Below, piece after piece: positions 1 to 5,813 of a stretch of DNA of 5,823 nucleotides; position 1 is the stretch's first letter; each line of letters begins with the position of its first letter. The notes below the pieces were generated by a model. It was not told the DNA's origin and did not search any database. It was given only the letters and a program-made list of their open reading frames with translations. The stretch covers positions 1-5,823 of the forward strand of contig JAITTK010000040.1 of NCBI GenBank assembly GCA_031287135.1, read 5' to 3'. Both the position numbers and the translations under genes were made by a program. The DNA is from Candidatus Methanoplasma reticulitermitis. Its GTDB lineage: Archaea > Thermoplasmatota > Thermoplasmata > Methanomassiliicoccales > Methanomethylophilaceae.

Positions 1-816
1 AGACTCATATTCATCCTGAAGACATACCAACCGACCTGCATATGGACCAGTCCCTCATACGCATGGTATCTCGGAGAGACCTGCAAGAAGAACGGCATCG
101 ATCCGGCGAAGGACCTTTCGATACGCAGGATATTCGTCGCCGGGGAGATGGGCGGTTCTATCAGAAGCACGCGTAAGGCCATAGAGGAACTCTGGGGTGC
201 CGATGTATATGACTTCTACGGACTGTCCGACATATTCGGCGCATGCGCGGCGATGTGCGATGAGAAGGACGGACTGCATATCGCGGAGGACCACATATAC
301 GTCGAGACGGTCGACATAAAGACCGGGGAACTGCTGAAACCCGGGGAGACGGGGGAACTCGTTTACACGACATTGCGCAAACGCGCCCGTCCGATGATAA
401 GATTCCGCACGGGTGATATAGGGTACATTGACAGGACGGAATGCGGGTGCGGCAGGACGCACGGCCGCATACATGTTATAGGAAGGAAGGACGATATGTT
501 CATAGTCTCCGCGGTCAATGTGTTCCCGAGCGACATCGAAGCCGTGGTGCGTGGCATGAAAGGGATAACCGGGGAGTACACGGTCCGCGTGTACGACAAG
601 GATTACACATGCCGTTACGAAGTGACGGTTGAGAGGGAATCCTCAAACACGGAGGAGACGGACGAACAGGTGTCTCTGCGTGTTATAAACGCCCTGAAAG
701 CCCGCATAGGCGTCAAGCCTGCCAGAGTGATAGTGGCCGGAGAGGGCTCGATAGAGCGCTCCACCCACAAAGCCAAACGTGTGATAGACGAGAGGAGTCT
801 CACGTACAGCATCTGA
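1..816 (+). CDS. Phenylacetate-CoA ligase family protein (PaaK-like), 3' part only
   Basis: The reading frame is open from base 1 and codes for 271 residues before a TGA. The start lies outside the window. PaaK proteins are about 430 residues, so roughly the first 160 (including the P-loop-like nucleotide motif) are missing. These enzymes join an aryl acid such as phenylacetate or indoleacetate to CoA using ATP, through an adenylate, in the cytoplasm. Visible hallmarks of the adenylate-forming fold are YDFYGLSD (residues 70-77 of the fragment), RFRTGD (134-139), a CGCGRTH turn (148-154), and the hinge GRKDDM (161-166) followed by NVFPSDIE (173-180). The C-terminal lid ends with HKAKR (256-260), where the catalytic lysine of the family normally sits; a His replaces the Gly common before that Lys. 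The downstream aminotransferase is coupled to it, which suggests aryl acid/aromatic amino acid interconversion. Exact substrate (phenylacetate, indoleacetate or other) cannot be read from sequence. Confidence 0.9.
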   Translation, partial: RLIFILKTYQPTCIWTSPSYAWYLGETCKKNGIDPAKDLSIRRIFVAGEMGGSIRSTRKAIEELWGADVYDFYGLSDIFGACAAMCDEKDGLHIAEDHIYVETVDIKTGELLKPGETGELVYTTLRKRARPMIRFRTGDIGYIDRTECGCGRTHGRIHVIGRKDDMFIVSAVNVFPSDIEAVVRGMKGITGEYTVRVYDKDYTCRYEVTVERESSNTEETDEQVSLRVINALKARIGVKPARVIVAGEGSIERSTHKAKRVIDERSLTYSI

Positions 817-820
817 GGTG
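815..820 (+). promoter_or_regulatory. Shine-Dalgarno site of the aminotransferase gene
   Basis: GAGGTG overlaps the TGA stop of the ligase gene and lies 6 bases before the ATG at 827. This spacing decides the start. The GTG at 818, which would add three residues, lies inside the ribosome site itself and is a poorer choice. The arrangement indicates translational coupling within one operon. Confidence 0.75.
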
Positions 821-826
821 CCGAAA

Positions 827-1984
827 ATGCGCGAACTATCCAGAAGGACATCGGGGTTCACCGATTCGGTGATAAGACGCATGACGCGCATATCGAACGA
901 ACACGGCGCGATAAACCTCTCTCAGGGATTCCCGGATTTCGATCCGCCGAAAGAACTGCTCGACAGGTTGGCGGAGGTCGCCCGCGAAGGTCCGCATCAG
1001 TACTCGGTCACATGGGGGGCCCCGAACTTCCGCGAGGCCCTGGCCGAGAAACAGACGCGCTTCATGGGCAGGAGGATAGACCCGGAGGGTGAGATAGTCG
1101 TCACGTGCGGCAGCACCGAGGCGATGATGGTGGCCATGATGACGGTCATAAACCCCGGGGACAAGGTCATCGTTTTCTCCCCCTTCTATGAGAATTACGG
1201 TGCCGATGCCATGCTGTCCGGCGCGGAGCCGATATACGTTCCCCTGCACCCGCCGGACTTCGGTTTCCTGAAAGAAGATCTGGAGGCCGCGTTCGCCCTG
1301 GGTCCGAAAGCCCTGGTGCTATGCAACCCCTCGAATCCTTCCGGCAAAGTCTTCACGAGGGACGAGCTCCTTTTCATAGCGAAACTCGCGGAGGAATACG
1401 ATGCATACGTCATAACGGACGAGGTCTACGAGCACATCGTCTACAAGCCGCATGCACACACGTATTTCGCGGCGCTGCCCGGGATGTGGGAACGCACGAT
1501 ATCCTGTTCCTCCCTTTCCAAAACATATTCGGTCACGGGGTGGCGTGTGGGCTATGTGATCGCTCCGCCGGAGATAACGGACACGGCGAGGAAAGTCCAT
1601 GACTTCCTGACCGTCGGCGCGGCCGCCCCCCTGCAGGAGGCACTGGTGACGGCCCTGAGATTCAAAGATGATTATTATGACGGTCTCCTCGATACCTATG
1701 ACAGGAAACGCAGGCTCTTCCTCAGGGGATTGGATGATGCGGGCATACAGCACACGGACCCGCAGGGTGCGTATTATGTTATGGCGGACATCTCGGAGTT
1801 CGGCTACGATTCGGACCTGAGATTCTGCGAGGATCTCGCGAAGAAAGCGGGCATCGGGGCGGTCCCGGGTTCGAGTTTCTTCCACGAGGATGTGAATCAC
1901 CTGATCCGCATCCACTTCGCCAAGAGCGAACCGGTGCTGAATGCAGCGTTGGATAAGCTTTGTAAAATCAGGGATGTCATGTGA
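827..1984 (+). CDS. Class I/II PLP-dependent aminotransferase (aspartate/aromatic aminotransferase type)
   Basis: A 385-residue cytoplasmic aminotransferase, full length for fold-type I enzymes (about 370-400). It transfers an amino group between an amino acid and a 2-oxoacid through pyridoxal phosphate. Numbering from ATG 827: INLSQGFPDF near residue 29, the PLP-ring segment with NPSNPSG (167-173), DEVYEHIVY (198-206; Asp198 should contact the PLP pyridine nitrogen and Tyr201 its O3'), SLSKTYSVTGWRVGY (229-243) with Lys232 as the expected Schiff-base lysine, Arg240 for the phosphate, and Arg361 in HLIRIHF as the substrate carboxylate arginine. All key residues are present. The SQGFPDFDPP opening resembles the kynurenine/methionine/aromatic aminotransferase branch more than classical aspartate enzymes. 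It follows the CoA ligase gene by 10 bases, which points to aryl-pyruvate transamination, but aspartate, methionine or kynurenine-type substrates are also possible. Confidence 0.92.
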   Translation: MRELSRRTSGFTDSVIRRMTRISNEHGAINLSQGFPDFDPPKELLDRLAEVAREGPHQYSVTWGAPNFREALAEKQTRFMGRRIDPEGEIVVTCGSTEAMMVAMMTVINPGDKVIVFSPFYENYGADAMLSGAEPIYVPLHPPDFGFLKEDLEAAFALGPKALVLCNPSNPSGKVFTRDELLFIAKLAEEYDAYVITDEVYEHIVYKPHAHTYFAALPGMWERTISCSSLSKTYSVTGWRVGYVIAPPEITDTARKVHDFLTVGAAAPLQEALVTALRFKDDYYDGLLDTYDRKRRLFLRGLDDAGIQHTDPQGAYYVMADISEFGYDSDLRFCEDLAKKAGIGAVPGSSFFHEDVNHLIRIHFAKSEPVLNAALDKLCKIRDVM

Positions 1985-2106
1985 TCGGTGTCAGAACCGT
2001 TTGTTAAAGTACGGGCGACAGGCTCCGTCCATGTTTTAATATCGGAGGGAATAGGATTTGAATGTGCACCCTTACAAGATAAAAGTAGACAATTGCCCAT
2101 CCGTGC

Positions 2107-2112
2107 TTTTTT
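2107..2112 (+). terminator. Probable T-tract terminator of the ligase-aminotransferase operon
   Basis: Six consecutive T residues lie 123 bases after the aminotransferase stop and before the promoter of the next gene. Archaeal RNA polymerase can stop at oligo-T without a hairpin. The only nearby stem I can form (CTCCG 2023-2027 with CGGAG 2043-2047, 15-base loop) is weak and too far upstream to be part of it. Confidence 0.4.
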
Positions 2113-2125
2113 GACATACAAGAGG

Positions 2126-2133
2126 CTTAAATC
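2126..2133 (+). promoter_or_regulatory. Candidate TATA box for the glutamate synthase-like gene
   Basis: CTTAAATC lies about 60 bases before ATG 2190. With the usual archaeal distance of 25-30 bases, transcription would begin near 2152-2160 and leave a leader of about 30-38 bases that contains the ribosome site. A second AT-rich stretch, AGTTTATT (2142-2149), is an alternative that would give a leader of about 15-20 bases. Confidence 0.35.
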
Positions 2134-2178
2134 CTTTGAGAAGTTTATTCCGTTCCGTTCATAGATATGCTATGAAAT

Positions 2179-2183
2179 GGTGA
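2179..2183 (+). promoter_or_regulatory. Shine-Dalgarno site of the glutamate synthase-like gene
   Basis: GGTGA, complementary to the archaeal 16S rRNA 3' end, is followed by six bases and ATG 2190. The in-frame TTG at 2184 directly abuts it and is therefore a poor start. The site thus favours a 532-residue product beginning MSIENSK. Confidence 0.7.
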
Positions 2184-2189
2184 TTGACA

Positions 2190-3788
2190 ATGTCTATAGA
2201 GAATTCGAAATCGACGACAGGAACGGCTGTTCGTGTAAAGGACCCATGCCCGATAAACGGTATGTGCCCTGTCTGTATAGAGGACTGCAACGTTCTCTGC
2301 GAGGTCGGGAAGGGGGCGCTCAGGGGGCGCGAGGTGCTCTACCCCAGCCCAGAGCACTTCGGGAAATCCACCGCCGCATCCAACAAGGATTATTTCCTGG
2401 ACTGGTCCCACTTCCAGGTGATGGCGGAGCTGATAGGTGCGAAAGGCATCGAGGAGAACCCCGATGTGGCGTTCTTCGAGAATGTCGATATCAAGACCAC
2501 CTTTGCCACCAGGAGCAAGAACCCGATACAGCAGCTTCTGCCGGTGCACATCGCCGGTCTCGGATCCACCGCGGTCGCCAAGACGAATTGGAGGGAACTC
2601 GCGTCGGGAGCGGCGATGGCGGGAGTATCCGAAGTCATAGGGGAGAACGTGTGCGGCATGGACCCGGACGCGGTCTACTCCAACGGAAAGGTGCAGAACT
2701 CCCCGGACCTCGCGTTCCGCGTGAAGTCGTACACAGACTTCTGGGATGGTAAAAACGGACGCATCGTCCTGCAGACGAATGTCGAGGACGGACGCGGAGG
2801 GGTCGACGATTACGGAGCATCCAAGCTCGGCGTGACGGTCATAGAGAGGAAATGGGGACAGGGAGCCAAAGCCATCGGCGGAGAGGTCAGACTGACCTCT
2901 CTCGAGAGGGCACTCGAGCTCAAGTCGAGAGGGTACATAGTCATGCCGGACCCCGAGGACAAGGCCGTGCAGAAGGCATTCAAAGACGGTGTTTTCAAGT
3001 CATTCGAGAGGCACAGCCGCGTAGGGTTCCCCGACGAGACATCGTTCCTCGAGGATATAGATCAGCTCAGGGGCAAGTTCAAGAACGTGTTCCTGAAGAC
3101 CGGAGCATACAAGCCGGAGGTCGTCGCATTCACAATGAGATGTGCGTCAGAGGCGAAGATCGATCTCCTCACATTCGACGCGGCAGGCGGCGGAACGGGA
3201 ATGTCCCCGGTCACCCACATGAATGAACTCAGTTCGCCCGGCATATGGCTGTTCAGCCAGGTGATGACATGTGCCAGGGAGCTGAAGGCACAGGGCAGGT
3301 TCGTACCGGACCTCGCATTCGCGGGAGGATTCATCAACGAATCCCAGATGTACAAGGCGTTCGCACTCTCCGATCTGGGAGAGGGGCCGATAGTCAAATC
3401 CATCGCAATGGCGAGAGGGCCGATCACGGCGGCTTTGAAAGGAAAGCACTTCTCGGAACTCGCGGCAAAGAAACAGCTGCCCGACAGCTTCGTCTCCCAG
3501 TACGGTGCAGATCCGAGCAAGTTCTTCATAAAAGCGGAGGATGTTCAGAACAGGTTCAAGTCGAAGAAGATTGGAACCGACATCCCGTGGGGAGGAGTGA
3601 GTCTGTACACGTACTTCAACGAGAGGCTCGGAGAGGGATTGAAACAGCTCATGGCCGGAACCCGCAAGTTCAAGCTCGAGTGCATAGAGAACGAGGACAT
3701 AGTCGCGCTCTCCGAGTACTCCAGTAAGGTGTCCGGTGTCGAGACCCTCGACGCGAGAGCGGCAAGGGTCATGAAGGCGCTTCTCTGA
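2190..3788 (+). CDS. Glutamate synthase-like FMN-binding domain protein with N-terminal Cys cluster
   Basis: A 532-residue protein related to the central FMN domain of glutamate synthase large subunit, the barrel that converts 2-oxoglutarate and ammonia to glutamate. Recognisable segments are KWGQGAKAIGGEVRL (221-235, matching the GAKPGxGG region), FDAAGGGTGMSPVTH (329-343, matching the GHDGGTGASP signature), and FAGGFINESQMYKAFAL (377-393, the phosphate-binding GG segment). There is no glutamine amidotransferase domain and no GltB C-terminal beta-helix. The N-terminus has five close cysteines, C20, C26, C29, C33 and C37, suited to an Fe-S cluster; the cysteine-rich [3Fe-4S] stretch that follows the FMN site in standard GltB is not seen, the only later ones being C155, C318, C361 and C498. 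It stands alone between its own promoter and a strong terminator. By hand count about 30 of 42 lysines use AAG, which may reflect high expression. It might be an ammonia-dependent archaeal glutamate synthase subunit or an oxidoreductase with another substrate; the fold is secure, the reaction is not. Confidence 0.85.
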   Translation: MSIENSKSTTGTAVRVKDPCPINGMCPVCIEDCNVLCEVGKGALRGREVLYPSPEHFGKSTAASNKDYFLDWSHFQVMAELIGAKGIEENPDVAFFENVDIKTTFATRSKNPIQQLLPVHIAGLGSTAVAKTNWRELASGAAMAGVSEVIGENVCGMDPDAVYSNGKVQNSPDLAFRVKSYTDFWDGKNGRIVLQTNVEDGRGGVDDYGASKLGVTVIERKWGQGAKAIGGEVRLTSLERALELKSRGYIVMPDPEDKAVQKAFKDGVFKSFERHSRVGFPDETSFLEDIDQLRGKFKNVFLKTGAYKPEVVAFTMRCASEAKIDLLTFDAAGGGTGMSPVTHMNELSSPGIWLFSQVMTCARELKAQGRFVPDLAFAGGFINESQMYKAFALSDLGEGPIVKSIAMARGPITAALKGKHFSELAAKKQLPDSFVSQYGADPSKFFIKAEDVQNRFKSKKIGTDIPWGGVSLYTYFNERLGEGLKQLMAGTRKFKLECIENEDIVALSEYSSKVSGVETLDARAARVMKALL

Positions 3789-3798
3789 AACTCCAAAC

Positions 3799-3835
3799 CC
3801 CTCCGCCCGGCGGCGGAGGGATTTTTTTAATTTTT
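3799..3835 (+). terminator. Hairpin plus T-tract terminator
   Basis: CCCTCCGCC (3799-3807) pairs perfectly with GGCGGAGGG (3812-3820) around a CGGC tetraloop, followed by seven T residues (3822-3828) and a second run of five (3831-3835). It starts 10 bases after the stop codon of the glutamate synthase-like gene. It resembles a bacterial intrinsic terminator; in archaea the T-tracts probably do most of the stopping and the hairpin may also protect the 3' end. It is not followed by T residues on the minus strand, so it acts on the plus strand only. Confidence 0.88.
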
Positions 3836-3840
3836 GATCC

Positions 3841-3952
3841 GACTGCGGCACGGAGCCGCGAGCGGCCGGAACGCACGACACCCCCCGATCCTCCGTTTCG
3901 GACAGTGCCGGGGGCCGGCCGACATCCAAGCGGCCAGACGGGCTCCCCCGTC
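3841..3952. other. GC-rich spacer with nested inverted repeats, possible structured RNA
   Basis: No protein is supported here, but the spacer folds extensively. GCGGC (3845-3849) pairs with GCCGC (3855-3859). CGGCCGG (3863-3869) pairs with CCGGCCG (3915-3921). Inside that, either CCCCCG (3882-3887) pairs with CGGGGG (3909-3914), or GCAC (3873-3876) pairs with GTGC (3905-3908). TCCG (3892-3895) pairs with CGGA (3899-3902), and GACGGG (3937-3942) pairs with CCCGTC (3947-3952). ACA follows the long stem directly at 3922-3924, as in H/ACA guide RNAs, but no clear K-turn is visible. It sits between a terminator and the purH promoter. It may be a small RNA, a regulatory region, or merely GC-rich spacer DNA. 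Confidence 0.3.
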
Positions 3953-3973
3953 ATGATGGCGGTCAAAGTAGCA

Positions 3974-3982
3974 TTTATTTAA
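3974..3982 (+). promoter_or_regulatory. TATA box of purH
   Basis: TTTATTTAA stands out in an otherwise GC-rich spacer, 66 bases before the purH start codon. Transcription would be expected to start near 4000-4008, giving a leader of about 40-48 bases that contains the ribosome site. Confidence 0.6.
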
Positions 3983-4034
3983 CACTAGTCCATTATGAAG
4001 ACGTACCCATCGAAGTGCGAGGTGCCTCAGAAGA

Positions 4035-4040
4035 GGAGGT
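4035..4040 (+). promoter_or_regulatory. Shine-Dalgarno site of purH
   Basis: GGAGGT, a perfect match to the anti-Shine-Dalgarno sequence, lies seven bases before TTG 4048. It supports the non-ATG start: the in-frame codon just upstream (4045-4047) is TAG, so the protein cannot start earlier. Confidence 0.85.
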
Positions 4041-4047
4041 CGTGTAG

Positions 4048-5598
4048 TTGGTCAAGATAAAGCGGGCTATAATCAGCGTTTCCGACAAGGACGGAGTATT
4101 GGATTTTTCCAGAGAACTGACACAAATGGGCGTCGAAATAATCTCGACCGGGGGAACATACAGGCTTCTCAGGGATAACGGGATCCCGGTCAGGGAAGTC
4201 TCCGAGATAACAGGATTCCCCGAGATGCTGGACGGGAGGATAAAGACCCTCCATCCCATGATACACGGCGGTATTCTTGCGCGGAGGGACATGCCGGAGC
4301 ATCTGTCCGCCATAGAGAGCAAGGGGATAGTTCAGATAGACATGGTGGTGGTTAACCTGTACCCGTTCAAAGAGACGGCCTTGAAAAAAGGCGCGGCTTT
4401 CGAGGATATAGTGGAGAACATAGACATCGGAGGCCCCAGTATGATAAGGGCCGCGGCCAAGAACTACAAATCGGTCGCTGTTGTGACGAACTCCGATCAG
4501 TACGGTGTCATCACGGAGGAACTCCGTTCGAATAAAGAATTGAGCGGCAGCACGCTGGAGAGGCTTATGACGGAGGCATTCATCGCAACCTCGGACTATG
4601 AATCCGCGATAGCCTCATACATGTTCGACAGATTCGGCGAGGGATTCCCAAGATCGTTCCCGATACCGTCCGAGAAGGTCGAGGACCTCAGATACGGCGA
4701 GAACCCGAACCAACGGGCGGCATTCTACAAAACACCCTTTGCCAAAGGCACGACCGTGGCAAAATCGGAACAACTCCACGGGAAGGAACTTTCATACAAC
4801 AACATCCTCGATCTGGACAAGGCTCTGGACATAGCCATGGATTTCGAAAGGCCGACAGCGGTAGTGATGAAACACACCAATCCGTGCGGGCTCGCCTCCG
4901 CCGACAGCATCTTCGATGCGTTCGAGACGGCTTACAATGTGGACCCGCTGTCTGCATACGGGTGTGTGATATGCCTGAACCGCAACTGTGACATGAAGAC
5001 CGCGGAGATGATCTCCAGGTATTTCGTCGAGGCGGTGATATGCCCGGATTATGATCCCGGTACCGAAGAATTCCTGTCGAAAAAAAAGAACATACGTCTC
5101 CTGAGGACCAACTCCCCGATATCGCCTTCGGAAAGACACAGGGAGTTCAAGATGAAGAAAGTGCAGGGAGGGCTCCTTGTGCAGACCGATGAGAATGTGA
5201 ATCTGGATCCGAAGGACCTGAAAGTGGTTACCCGGCGCAGTCCGACCCCGGAAGAGACCGCGGCGCTGCTGTTCGCGTGGAAGCTAGCCAAGCATGTGAC
5301 GTCCAATGCGGTGGTCTACGTCAAAGGGGAAAGGGCGATCGGCATAGGCGCAGGCCAGATGAGCCGTGTCGACTCTGCGAAGATAGCTTCGATGAAGGCG
5401 AACGAACCCACGGACGGATCCGTGATGGCCTCCGATGCGTTCTTCCCGTTCAGGGACGGGGTGGACGAGGCGGCGAAGGCCGGCGTGACCGCGATAATAC
5501 AGCCGGGCGGAAGCATCAGAGACAAAGAAGTGATCGATGCGGCGGACGAACACGGCATGGCCATGGTGTTCACCGGTTGCAGGGTATTCAGACACTGA
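4048..5598 (+). CDS. purH: Bifunctional purine biosynthesis protein PurH (AICAR transformylase / IMP cyclohydrolase)
   Basis: A 516-residue cytoplasmic enzyme of the usual length (about 510-530) that performs the last two steps of IMP synthesis: formylation of AICAR by 10-formyl-tetrahydrofolate, then ring closure. The N-terminal IMP cyclohydrolase domain (about 1-150) begins RAIISVSDKDGV and shows STGGT (33-37), KTLHP (66-70), NLYPF (103-107) and DIGGPSMIRAAAKNY (126-140). The AICAR transformylase domain shows RYGENPNQRAAFYK (215-228), the catalytic KHTNPCG (275-281, Lys275-His276), GAGQMSRVDSA (434-444), SDAFFPFRDG (462-471) and the terminal MVFTGCRVFRH. The segment usually reading AFGG is AYGC (303-306). 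The start is TTG, fixed by a perfect ribosome site; it has its own TATA box. Many archaea use PurP/PurO instead, so a complete bacterial-type PurH is informative. Its stop codon touches that of the convergent downstream gene. Confidence 0.97.
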   Translation: MVKIKRAIISVSDKDGVLDFSRELTQMGVEIISTGGTYRLLRDNGIPVREVSEITGFPEMLDGRIKTLHPMIHGGILARRDMPEHLSAIESKGIVQIDMVVVNLYPFKETALKKGAAFEDIVENIDIGGPSMIRAAAKNYKSVAVVTNSDQYGVITEELRSNKELSGSTLERLMTEAFIATSDYESAIASYMFDRFGEGFPRSFPIPSEKVEDLRYGENPNQRAAFYKTPFAKGTTVAKSEQLHGKELSYNNILDLDKALDIAMDFERPTAVVMKHTNPCGLASADSIFDAFETAYNVDPLSAYGCVICLNRNCDMKTAEMISRYFVEAVICPDYDPGTEEFLSKKKNIRLLRTNSPISPSERHREFKMKKVQGGLLVQTDENVNLDPKDLKVVTRRSPTPEETAALLFAWKLAKHVTSNAVVYVKGERAIGIGAGQMSRVDSAKIASMKANEPTDGSVMASDAFFPFRDGVDEAAKAGVTAIIQPGGSIRDKEVIDAADEHGMAMVFTGCRVFRH

Positions 5599-5793
5599 TC
5601 AGTCTTCGCACGGATCATCGGGAAGGATGGGTTTGCCCTCCGCCTTCCTTTTCATGTGGCCGGCAGGCCCGCCTCTCTCTTCCCTTGCCATCTCTATACA
5701 TTTGACGTCATCGCACACGAATGCGGCATAGACGAAGTTCGTGCTCTGCTTGCCACAGAATTGGCACTTGTAGTCCTTGAAATCAATTGCCAT
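5599..5793 (-). CDS. Small Cys-containing (zinc-ribbon-like) protein, unknown function
   Basis: A 64-residue protein, convergent with purH, that I do not assign to a named family. It has a CxxC pair (C10, C13, in YKCQFCGK) and a CxxxxC pair (C27, C32), spaced as expected for a small treble-clef or zinc-ribbon metal site, then a charged, Gly/Pro-containing tail from about residue 36 and a final acidic end with C62. There is no signal peptide or membrane segment, so it is probably cytoplasmic. The start at 5793 has no Shine-Dalgarno site, but an AT-rich box lies about 26 bases upstream, as for leaderless archaeal messages. The composition (YKCQFCGKQ, then FVCDD) is protein-like and the frame fills the space exactly to the purH stop, supporting a real gene. 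Possible roles are nucleic-acid or protein binding, but this is inference. Confidence 0.72.
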   Translation of the reverse strand: MAIDFKDYKCQFCGKQSTNFVYAAFVCDDVKCIEMAREERGGPAGHMKRKAEGKPILPDDPCED

Positions 5794-5813
5794 GACAGCG
5801 AATCCGTCTTTCA

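Noticed and set aside
818..826. GTG 818 as the aminotransferase start
   Set aside because: It lies within the GAGGTG ribosome site, whereas ATG 827 has ideal spacing from it.
1319..1915. Open frame of 198 codons on the minus strand within the aminotransferase
   Set aside because: Antisense shadow of a gene with all catalytic motifs intact; its Arg/Val/Ile-rich translation shows no family features.
2058..2113. Possible 18-residue peptide from TTG 2058 (MNVHPYKIKVDN...) with GGAGGG 8 bases upstream
   Set aside because: Rare start codon, very short, overlaps the tRNA-like stretch and ends at the T-tract; nothing independent supports translation.
2172..2183. Four-codon frame ATG AAA TGG TGA just before the glutamate synthase-like gene
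   Set aside because: Too short to judge; its stop is part of the GGTGA ribosome site, so coincidence is likely.
3147..3929. Long open frame (260 codons) on the minus strand across the glutamate synthase-like gene
   Set aside because: It is antisense to a well-supported gene, covers the terminator hairpin, and its translation has no recognisable domain; open antisense frames are common in GC-rich coding DNA.
3937..3952. GACGGG/CCCGTC hairpin as a second terminator
   Set aside because: No T-tract follows it on either strand; it is better viewed as part of the structured spacer.
3769..3966. 65-codon frame on the minus strand across the GC-rich spacer
   Set aside because: It runs through the terminator hairpin and translates into low-complexity Gly/Pro/Arg/Lys stretches, so it is not a credible protein.
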